From an uncultured Pseudomonadota bacterium (GTDB taxonomy: Bacteria > Pseudomonadota > Gammaproteobacteria > Burkholderiales > Rhodocyclaceae): a stretch of 18,796 bases of DNA. Position numbers and translations under genes: made by a program. The stretch lies in NCBI GenBank assembly GCA_903939665.1, contig CAJAHZ010000051.1, positions 1 through 18,796 of the forward strand. Direction: 5' to 3'. The notes beneath the pieces are model-generated. The model was not told the DNA's origin. It saw only the letters and a list, made by a program, of their open reading frames with translations, and made no database searches. Numbering within the stretch: position 1 is the stretch's first letter; each line of letters opens with the position of its first letter. Of this stretch, positions 13,040 through 18,796 are shown one piece after another.

Positions 13040-14346
13040 TGGTCAAGCAAAAAACATCAGGCGGAACATTATTGCCCGGCGGGCAGATATCGCTATTTGC
13101 TGTCCGGGAAACTCCCGATCCTTTTAGAAAAGCCGTTCAGGTTCTTCATAGCAAACCCAAATCTCCACTCAGTCTTTTGCAGAGAAAGCTGGGAAATGCC
13201 TGGTTGAAAAACGCCATTGAAAATCAACCGGACAAAGACGGTTGGTGGCAACTTGGCATCAAGGCCCTGGCGACTGATATCGGTTTTGATTCCAATAATC
13301 GACAGTATCTAAAGGAATCCGCGGAAGCATTGATGAGCATCGTTTTCGACTGGGATGTGATCGCGCCAGCGGATAAAAAAGTGAAGTGGAAAGCCTCGGT
13401 ACTTTTCCCTGAAGTCGAGGTGCTTAGCGATGCGGTTCGCTACCAGTTCAGCTCACAGATGCGTGAGTTGATGATCAATCCGGAAATTTATGCGCTGATT
13501 GACATGAATATCGTGCGTAAATTCAGACGTGCGGCTTCGCTGGGGATATGGGAATTCTGTGTTCGATTTGAGCGGATAGAACGAACGTCAGAAGTCCCGT
13601 GGGAAAAATTCCGGGACATGATTTTGGGCGAGTCTGCAGACAACAAAACTTATCAGGAATATAAATTTTTCAAATCAAAGGTGTTGAATCCGGGTATTGC
13701 CGAAATCAACGCAGAGAGTAATCACACGATCACCCTGATTGAATCAAAGATCGGGAAACGTGTCTCGGTAATCAGCTTCTCCGTCGTCAGAAAAGTGGCG
13801 CCCGAGCCAGTCGTTGAAGATGATCGCTTAGCTGAGATTATTGCCGAGCTCGTTAAATTTGGCGTACCCCAATCAGAAGCCCGGAAAATTTCCAAATCAA
13901 ATACTTTTGACGTAATCAAAGGGGCGCTTGACTACACAAAGCGTCGCATCGCAGATAAAAAATCCTCGAAAATTGAAAATCCTGCAGCCTATTTTCGAAA
14001 TGCCCTGACCAACCATTACGCGCCGTCCGACGAAACACCGCAGCAAACCGCAAAACCCCGGGGATCGTCGGAAAAATCGCTCGACATCAAGACGGCTTAT
14101 GCCAGTCATCAACTTGCCGAGGCGGAACATTATTTTGCGGAGCTTGATCCAGATGATCAGGCGAGCATCATCGAGCATTACAACCTCCAGCAAACGTCCG
14201 TAACGCTTCAATTAAAAAAGAAGACAAGTAAAGTGGCACAAGTCGGATTTTTTCAGTGGCTGGCCAAATCCACTTGGGGAGATCCAAGTGCCGAGGAGTT
14301 GCTGGAGTTTGCGCAGGGAATGCTGGTAGGCCAGGGCAAAAATTAG
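13039..14346 (+). CDS. Replication initiation protein, Rep_3 superfamily (winged-helix)
   Basis: A 435-residue initiator with a clear GGAG ribosome site seven bases before ATG 13039. Residues about 20-250 carry the two winged-helix domains of Rep_3-type initiators; typical stretches are SLLQRKLGNAWLKNAI, WQLGIKALATDIGFDSNNRQYLKESAEALMSIVFDWD, FSSQMRELMINPEIYALIDMNIVRKFRRAASLGIWEFC, and YQEYKFFKSKVLNPGIAEIN. The C-terminal part (about 265-435) is an extension seen in initiators of larger betaproteobacterial replicons; it includes IENPAAYFRNAL and a helical end. It would bind the iterons just upstream, recruit DnaA and helicase, and repress its own gene. Its base use looks more AT-rich than the signalling genes. 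parA follows after 68 bases. Identity as Rep is firm from sequence plus iterons; the exact incompatibility group is not recognised. Confidence 0.9.
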   Translation: MVKQKTSGGTLLPGGQISLFAVRETPDPFRKAVQVLHSKPKSPLSLLQRKLGNAWLKNAIENQPDKDGWWQLGIKALATDIGFDSNNRQYLKESAEALMSIVFDWDVIAPADKKVKWKASVLFPEVEVLSDAVRYQFSSQMRELMINPEIYALIDMNIVRKFRRAASLGIWEFCVRFERIERTSEVPWEKFRDMILGESADNKTYQEYKFFKSKVLNPGIAEINAESNHTITLIESKIGKRVSVISFSVVRKVAPEPVVEDDRLAEIIAELVKFGVPQSEARKISKSNTFDVIKGALDYTKRRIADKKSSKIENPAAYFRNALTNHYAPSDETPQQTAKPRGSSEKSLDIKTAYASHQLAEAEHYFAELDPDDQASIIEHYNLQQTSVTLQLKKKTSKVAQVGFFQWLAKSTWGDPSAEELLEFAQGMLVGQGKN

Positions 14347-14355
14347 CGGTTGTTG

Positions 14356-14403
14356 CAAAATTTCGAGGTTGATGACACAATCGCCGCCAACCTCGAAATT
14401 TTG
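14356..14403 (+). promoter_or_regulatory. Perfect 16-base inverted repeat between rep and parA: par operator or centromere candidate
   Basis: CAAAATTTCGAGGTTG (14356-14371) and CAACCTCGAAATTTTG (14388-14403) are exact reverse complements with a 16-base spacer, almost filling the rep-parA gap. No T-run follows, so a simple terminator is unlikely. A weak promoter, TTGCAA (14354-14359) with 16 bases to CACAAT (14376-14381), would lie inside it. ParA proteins with an N-terminal DNA-binding domain usually repress their operon by binding such a palindrome (as at P1 parOP). Alternatively it is the ParB site parS. Confidence 0.7.
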
Positions 14404-14414
14404 GATGAGCTCTA

Positions 14415-15614
14415 ATGGCAGAAAGTACCCTGGATCCGCATGCGCAACGTTTTTCGTTGAGTGCGCTAGTCGAACTGGCGGATTCCGCCAACAACATCCT
14501 TGATGGTCTTCGTTCGAAGATGCTTGAGCCACATCCCCGCAAGCGATCTCCCGTCTATACGGGGGCTCAGGTTGCAGCACTCTGTGGCATCGACCCGAAA
14601 CAGATTCCTTATCTTTCGAAACGCGATGACTTGCCTTCCGGTTCGCACGAAGGGAACGGAAAACGGCGTACCTTTTCTCTGGTCGAAACCCGTGAATGGG
14701 TCGCCAAGCTTTCAAAGATTCCGAAGCGCCCGGAGAACTCCCGTGGCGCAACGATCGCCGTGGTCAATTTCAAAGGCGGTTCGACTAAAACAACAACCGC
14801 TTTTAATCTTGCACAGGGATTGACGTTACGGGGCCGCAAGGTGCTCCTGATCGATCTGGACCCACAAGGGTCTGCAACAACGTTGACCGGTATGCTGCCG
14901 GCAGCCGAGGTCATGGAAGAGCACACGGTCGGCCCGGTTACCTATCCGCCGCTCAGCGAAGCGCCCAAGGATGTTCGCTACGCTGTGCAGAAGACCTATT
15001 GGGACGGGCTCGATATCATCCCGGCGGCCCCCCATTTGTTTAACGCGGAAATTTTCCTGCCGATCCATTCCCGAGATCCGGATATCAAATGGTGGGACAT
15101 TCTGAACAAGGCCATCGACCCGCTGCGCGATGAGTACGATGTAATCATTTTCGATACGGCACCGGCATTGTCTTATCTTGCGGTGAATGCGGTGATTGCG
15201 TCCGATGGTTTGCTGATGCCAATTCCGCCGGACAACCTTGACTATGCCTCTTCCGTCGCTTTCTGGAATTTGTTGTCGGAGACACTGACAGCACTCAAGC
15301 GCAGTCGTGGATACGATAAGGATTTCGCTTTTATGCGGGTACTGCTGTCACGTGTCGATTCAACGTCATTCGCTTCGTCTATCGTCAAGGACTGGATCAT
15401 CCGTACTTACGGGCCGTACGTTCTCACTGTTGAAATTCCACGAAGTCAGGTGACTTCAGTTGGCGCGGTGCAGTTTGGCACCGTGTATGACATTTCTCGC
15501 TACGAAGGTGCGGCAAAGACCTACGCCAAGATTCGCGATGCCTACGATCTCTTTGTTGAAATGATGGATCAGTCCGTGATGTCGACGGTTTGGAATGCGG
15601 GGAGGACAGCATGA
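14415..15614 (+). CDS. parA: ParA partition ATPase, type Ia with N-terminal DNA-binding domain
   Basis: A 399-residue Walker-type partition ATPase. The deviant Walker A motif KGGSTKTT lies at 120-127, the switch region LLIDLDPQGSAT around D149, and Walker B VIIFDTAP around D247. The roughly 110-residue N-terminal part (YTGAQVAALCGIDPKQIPYLSKRDDLPSG ... KRRTFSLVETREWV) resembles a MerR-like helix-turn-helix. This is typical of type Ia ParA proteins, which also act as repressors of their operon. GGATGAG before ATG 14415 serves as ribosome site. It ends in the ATGA overlap with parB (15611-15614). It lies 68 bases after rep with the perfect palindrome between them. ParA forms ATP-dependent gradients on the nucleoid that move ParB-bound DNA. 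Confidence 0.95.
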   Translation: MAESTLDPHAQRFSLSALVELADSANNILDGLRSKMLEPHPRKRSPVYTGAQVAALCGIDPKQIPYLSKRDDLPSGSHEGNGKRRTFSLVETREWVAKLSKIPKRPENSRGATIAVVNFKGGSTKTTTAFNLAQGLTLRGRKVLLIDLDPQGSATTLTGMLPAAEVMEEHTVGPVTYPPLSEAPKDVRYAVQKTYWDGLDIIPAAPHLFNAEIFLPIHSRDPDIKWWDILNKAIDPLRDEYDVIIFDTAPALSYLAVNAVIASDGLLMPIPPDNLDYASSVAFWNLLSETLTALKRSRGYDKDFAFMRVLLSRVDSTSFASSIVKDWIIRTYGPYVLTVEIPRSQVTSVGAVQFGTVYDISRYEGAAKTYAKIRDAYDLFVEMMDQSVMSTVWNAGRTA

Positions 15615-16621
15615 GCCTCAAGGATCTGAAATCAAAAAGCGATGCGGCATTGGCGCACATTGTCGATCCAAGTAAATCAGCCGAGCCTCGCTTCACACGG
15701 CCAACAACGGCGCCTGGCGCGACCGCGTTGATGCAACCGACGATTGATGCACTTAATGATAGAGCCAAATCAGCCGAAGCCAAGGTCGCCGAGTATGAGC
15801 AGAAATTAACTCATCTGCCGACCGATCTGCCGCTGGAAATGCTGATTGAAGTGGAGTCGAGAAAGCGCAAGCTGACCCCCGAGCAATTCGAGGAACTCAA
15901 ATCCAATCTGTCCACCAATCCGCTGATTCATCCGATTGCCGTCAAACGGCTGGCAAGCGGACTCTTTGAAATCATTTCCGGCCATAACCGTTTTGCCGCT
16001 TTTCGCGCACTTGGCCGTTCGACGATCCCGGTTGTCGTGCTGGATATCGAAGATACGATCGTCGATCGTTCGGCGTTTTACGCCAACCTGCTGCAACCTT
16101 CTCTGCCGGATTACGAAAAGTTTCTCGGTTTCTGCCGGGAGCGTGACCGGACCGGGCAGACACAAAAGCAAATGGCGAAAGATGCTGGGGTTCCGGAGTC
16201 GATGGTTTCGATGCTCTTTTCCTTCGATCAGTTGCCAGTCAAGGCGCTTGATTTGATCGAGGAACGACCGGAGGTGATCGGTATGAGTTGCGCATCCGAG
16301 TTGGCAAAATTGTCGCGAGACGGAAAGTCGGATCAGGTTGTTGAGGCGGTTTTGCTGCTTGTTGAGGGAAAGCTGACGCAAAAAGAAGCGGTAAGATTTG
16401 CGGCAAAAAACAACATTGTTATTCAGCGAAACAGCGAAACGTCGATTCCGGTAAAGATTCGTGTTGGCCGACTGGAGTTTTGTCAGTACGTGGCACGCGG
16501 CAAGACCTTACGGATTGATTTCAAGAACGAAGAACACCGACTGGAAGCTGAAGAGGCGCTTGGCAAGCTATTACAAGACTTGGCGAATCAATCGAGAGTC
16601 GATTCAAAGTTTGAATCATAA
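15611..16621 (+). CDS. parB: ParB partition protein (CTPase/DNA-binding)
   Basis: A 336-residue ParB from ATG 15611, preceded by a strong GGGGAGGA site (15599-15606) and overlapping parA by ATGA. The central ParB/Srx domain is evident: IEVESRKRKLTPEQFEELKSNL, NPLIHPIAVKRL, and ISGHNRFAAFRALGRSTIPVVVLD. The GHNRFAAFR box is the counterpart of the CTP-binding GERRxRA motif. A helix-turn-helix follows (QTQKQMAKDAGVPESMVSMLFSFDQLP, about 180-206). The N-terminal 60 residues, which should contact ParA, are low in conserved features. The last 80 residues would be the dimerisation domain. No certain parS is seen: candidates are the palindromes at 14356-14403 and 17029-17042. Confidence 0.95.
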   Translation: MSLKDLKSKSDAALAHIVDPSKSAEPRFTRPTTAPGATALMQPTIDALNDRAKSAEAKVAEYEQKLTHLPTDLPLEMLIEVESRKRKLTPEQFEELKSNLSTNPLIHPIAVKRLASGLFEIISGHNRFAAFRALGRSTIPVVVLDIEDTIVDRSAFYANLLQPSLPDYEKFLGFCRERDRTGQTQKQMAKDAGVPESMVSMLFSFDQLPVKALDLIEERPEVIGMSCASELAKLSRDGKSDQVVEAVLLLVEGKLTQKEAVRFAAKNNIVIQRNSETSIPVKIRVGRLEFCQYVARGKTLRIDFKNEEHRLEAEEALGKLLQDLANQSRVDSKFES

Positions 16622-16655
16622 ATAAAACAGCTACTTGGGATTTTCTGAACATGTG

Positions 16656-16678
16656 AACGGGGCCTTAATGGCCCCGTT
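16656..16678 (+). terminator. Rho-independent terminator of the rep-par operon
   Basis: A perfect nine-pair stem, AACGGGGCC (16656-16664) with GGCCCCGTT (16670-16678), has a five-base TTAAT loop and runs straight into TTTCT. It lies 35 bases after the parB stop. The GC-rich stem makes it convincing, although the T-tract is short. Confidence 0.85.
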
Positions 16679-16708
16679 TCTACTGGAATTTCTCCCTCCG
16701 TTCGTTCA

Positions 16709-16725
16709 GGTAACTGTTTATGGGA
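16709..16725 (-). repeat. Distal iteron copy 1, inverted
   Basis: Read on the minus strand this is TCCCATAAACAGTTACC, one base from the best origin iterons. It also shares the following CTGAA with the copies at 12684 and 16998. It lies 30 bases beyond the par terminator, outside the main array and in the opposite orientation. Confidence 0.88.
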
Positions 16726-16934
16726 GTTCCAGCGCCTGACGGATGTCCTCTTTTGACTGGCGTGGACGCGTTGCGTGGTTTGTACTTTCGGGCGGCTAGC
16801 AGATTTGCTGGCGAGGTTTCTGTTTTTTGTCAGCTATCAAGTACTTGCGTCTGTTTTTCTCGTTTACGGCGGTGCGATTCATTTTTCGTTCCCATGCCGG
16901 GGGGCGGCAAAACACCTGACCAATCCTTTATGTC

Positions 16935-16951
16935 TCCCATAAAAGGTAACC
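16935..16951 (+). repeat. Distal iteron copy 2, direct
   Basis: TCCCATAAAAGGTAACC matches the iteron consensus at all fixed positions and has the same orientation as the origin array. It is 209 bases beyond distal copy 1. Confidence 0.88.
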
Positions 16952-16997
16952 AATAAAAGAGCCATTTCGATGGGGAACGAAGTCTGGTGCGTATTCA

Positions 16998-17014
16998 GGT
17001 AGCTATTTATGGGA
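16998..17014 (-). repeat. Distal iteron copy 3, inverted
   Basis: On the minus strand it reads TCCCATAAATAGCTACC followed by CTGAA. Its flanks resemble those of distal copy 1 (about 20 of 22 bases agree, starting TTCAGGTA on the plus strand), which suggests the two arose by duplication. Confidence 0.85.
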
Positions 17015-17028
17015 CGCGCTGTTCTCGA

Positions 17029-17042
17029 TTTGCCGAGGCAAA
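17029..17042. promoter_or_regulatory. Perfect 14-base palindrome TTTGCC-GA-GGCAAA
   Basis: TTTGCC (17029-17034) and GGCAAA (17037-17042) are exact reverse complements with only two bases between them, so it is a poor hairpin but a good protein-binding dyad. It lies 20 bases past the stop of the recombinase gene. It is a candidate parS, recombination core or weak terminator; I cannot choose among these. Confidence 0.35.
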
Positions 17043-17062
17043 AATTTGGGGGAAACGCCGGT

Positions 17063-18796
17063 TCAGTTCTTCTTGCGCGCGGAATTGCTTAGCGCGTGAA
17101 GCTTGCCAAGTTCTTCAATCGAACGCCGCTTCTCCGCCTGCACATAGATCGTCGTGGTGTTTAATGAGGCGTGGCCCAGTGCGCGCTGCAATACGTCGAG
17201 TGGAACTTCATTGGCTGCTGCAATCGTCCCGAACGTGTGCCGGAAGGCATGTGCTCCGGATCGCCGCAGAATTTTCCGCTCCTCAAAATCAAGATCAACC
17301 GACTCGTCGTCCGCGATACGAACCAGCGAGGCCGAGACCAGTTGCCCGAGTCCGTCCGGCGTAAATCCGGCTTCCGATGGTTGGCCTTCCGCATTGGTGT
17401 GTTTCTTTCTGGACGCCGCGGTTGGTGGAATGGCAATCGGGGAAATCAGCGGGATCGCTACCATGCCAAAATCGAATGTCAGTGACCGATCCTGCCAATG
17501 CGATCGCAATGCGTCGATAGCGCGTTCCGGAAGAAAAACGGTGCGATGTTTGTTGCGCTTTCCGAGTACGTCGAGCTCCCAAAGACCGGGGGCTTCACTC
17601 AATGGCTTCAGTTTGTTTCTTGATGCCGTGGCGGCTTCCTCGCGACGAAGCCCCGCATCGCCGAGTAGAAGGAGGATGGCACGCAGCAGCCGATACTGGG
17701 CGGCCATGGAAATTTTAGCCGTCCAGCCGCGCATCCGGTAACGCTCGCGCAGGATGTCGTCGGGCGTGCTGCAAAGTTGGTCGAGCACGCCATCGGTCTG
17801 CGCGAGCTTTTGCCAGAGTGCTTCGGGTAAGGCTTTGTCGATTTGCATCACATGAACGGCCTGTTCCACGCGCGGATCGGCCACCGTCATCCACGGATTA
17901 CCGGAGAGGTAACGGACATCGACAAGCCAGGTGAAGAAACTGCGAACCGCCTGTATCGCATATCGTTGGGATGGCAGTGACGGAATGCCGGCAAACGGTC
18001 GCCATCTTTCGGTAAGGCGAGGAGCGCGGTGACCAATCCATTGTGGATCCGGTTCGGCTAAAAAATCTTTGTACGCTTCGCAATCCTCAAAAAGGATGCT
18101 CGACATCGCCTTGCGTCGCTTGTAAATGGACCACAGCAAAAAACGTTCGAGTTCCTTCTGATAGGCCCGGAATGTTTTCGGTTGTGCGCGGAATTTGTAG
18201 AGATAAGCGTCCACCGCCTGCAGATCGTTGTTGGCCGAAATTAGGCAAAGGTGTTTGTTGCGGTTGATTCCCTGTGCGCCGGATAACTGTTCGGGAAGTC
18301 CTATTCGTTCCAACGGGACGAGTATTGGCTCATTGGGGTCCAGCACAATGATGTCACTTCGGGCCATCGGGGCAGGGAGCAACGCAGCGACGTTGAGTAG
18401 CTGGGCAATCGACGGGTATTTCTGCAGCCAGCGCACGATCGCCGCTGCCTTGCCTTGACCGATCCGTGGCAGCGGTTTCCACCAGCCAATGCCACGGGCG
18501 TTGATGAGATCGATGAGTTCCCCGATGGTGTGGACGTTTTCATCCTTGAGAATTCCGGAAATACGGGGCCGGAACCACATCGAAAGCGGATCGTGCTTTT
18601 TCGGGAGAGAGGTATCTTCATCGGCCGCATGAACCAGGTAATCGATCGCGGTTCGGGAAAACCTGCCCGATCGACGAGCATCGCGTAGGGCGTCGGCCAG
18701 GTGCGGGTTGGTATCGCATGCACGTTGAACGAGCTGGTCGCGCATGATGTCGAGACGATTTCGCAGATCGCTGGCATGCGCAATACCCAGCCGATC
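17063..18796 (-). CDS. Tyrosine recombinase/integrase with DUF3701-type N-terminal domain, 5-prime end cut by window edge
   Basis: The frame stays open to base 18796 (578 codons in view). Codons upstream of the internal ATG 18745 still read like this family (GIAHASDLRNRL), so the true start is probably outside the window. Numbered from that ATG: an N-terminal region with IGELIDLINARGIGWWKPLPRIGQGKAAAIVRWL (about 73-107) matching the domain called DUF3701; a SAM-like core-binding domain (about 180-290); then the catalytic domain with R367 (GLRREE), K396 (GKRNKHR), H499 and R502 (HAFRHTFG), H525 (LGHASL) and nucleophile Y534 (TIYVQAE). All catalytic residues are present. Such recombinases are frequent on plasmids and secondary replicons of Burkholderiales and relatives. 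Multimer resolution or integration is the likely role; its target site is not evident. It converges with the par operon. Confidence 0.9.
   Translation of the reverse strand, partial: DRLGIAHASDLRNRLDIMRDQLVQRACDTNPHLADALRDARRSGRFSRTAIDYLVHAADEDTSLPKKHDPLSMWFRPRISGILKDENVHTIGELIDLINARGIGWWKPLPRIGQGKAAAIVRWLQKYPSIAQLLNVAALLPAPMARSDIIVLDPNEPILVPLERIGLPEQLSGAQGINRNKHLCLISANNDLQAVDAYLYKFRAQPKTFRAYQKELERFLLWSIYKRRKAMSSILFEDCEAYKDFLAEPDPQWIGHRAPRLTERWRPFAGIPSLPSQRYAIQAVRSFFTWLVDVRYLSGNPWMTVADPRVEQAVHVMQIDKALPEALWQKLAQTDGVLDQLCSTPDDILRERYRMRGWTAKISMAAQYRLLRAILLLLGDAGLRREEAATASRNKLKPLSEAPGLWELDVLGKRNKHRTVFLPERAIDALRSHWQDRSLTFDFGMVAIPLISPIAIPPTAASRKKHTNAEGQPSEAGFTPDGLGQLVSASLVRIADDESVDLDFEERKILRRSGAHAFRHTFGTIAAANEVPLDVLQRALGHASLNTTTIYVQAEKRRSIEELGKLHALSNSARKKN

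Larger units (their letters stand above)
16622..17062. other. Gene-free region between parB and the recombinase
   Basis: 441 bases between convergent genes. It holds the par terminator, three iteron copies in minus-plus-minus orientation, and a 14-base palindrome near the recombinase end. Open frames here (16720-16956 and 16987 onward) show no protein family features and run through the iterons, so I do not call genes. It may be a second Rep-binding or incompatibility region. Confidence 0.6.

Noticed and set aside
16720..16956. 78-codon open frame downstream of parB
   Set aside because: It begins within one iteron and ends just past another, with no domain features. The iterons explain the sequence better.
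16987..17364. 125-codon open frame overlapping the recombinase end
   Set aside because: Two thirds is antisense to the recombinase catalytic domain, and the rest covers a distal iteron.

Overview
This window looks like part of a betaproteobacterial replicon carrying its own plasmid-type replication and partition module. It may be a large plasmid, a chromid, or an integrated plasmid-like element. Two observations support the lineage call, which is an inference: an EpsL-type outer-membrane protein (known from exosortase/EPS loci, mostly in Betaproteobacteria such as Rhodocyclaceae and Methylophilaceae), and a dense set of multi-PAS sensor proteins. No rRNA, tRNA, CRISPR array or IS element was recognised.

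Left third (1-9873), signal transduction. A hybrid histidine kinase (PAS, HisKA, HATPase, REC, HPt) runs off the left edge on the minus strand. A vapBC toxin-antitoxin pair on the plus strand separates it from a four-gene minus-strand cluster. In transcription order that cluster is: NarL-type response regulator (9873-9244), CheB-CheR-coiled-coil-PAS fusion (9100-6107), four-PAS NarL/UhpB-type histidine kinase (5989-3494), and a second NarL-type response regulator (3497-2868). The kinase and second regulator overlap by ATGA. The two regulators have the same length and agree at about 125 of 209 positions by my ungapped hand count, so they are paralogues.

Middle (9874-12429). A gene-free AT-rich stretch of about 590 bases with small palindromes precedes an epsL-like outer-membrane beta-barrel gene. 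A second toxin-antitoxin module (Phd-type antitoxin plus PIN toxin) follows, and its promoter sits inside a 46-base imperfect palindrome.

Right third (12430-18796), replication and maintenance. An origin-like region holds ten 17-base direct repeats (iterons, consensus near TCCCATAAACGGTTACC). Six of them run at 21-22 base spacing. An AT-rich segment and an inverted repeat made of iteron half-sites at the rep start follow. Then come a Rep_3-type initiator, a perfect 16-base inverted repeat, parA and parB (ATGA overlap), and a strong terminator. Three further iteron copies in alternating orientation lie beyond parB, so the rep-par block is bracketed by iterons. A large tyrosine recombinase with an N-terminal domain of the DUF3701 type converges on this block and runs off the right edge.

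Taken together, the right side handles copy number, partition and probably multimer resolution. The two toxin-antitoxin modules would add post-segregational stability. The left side is sensory cargo that may regulate surface polysaccharide or motility functions, though no target is visible here.
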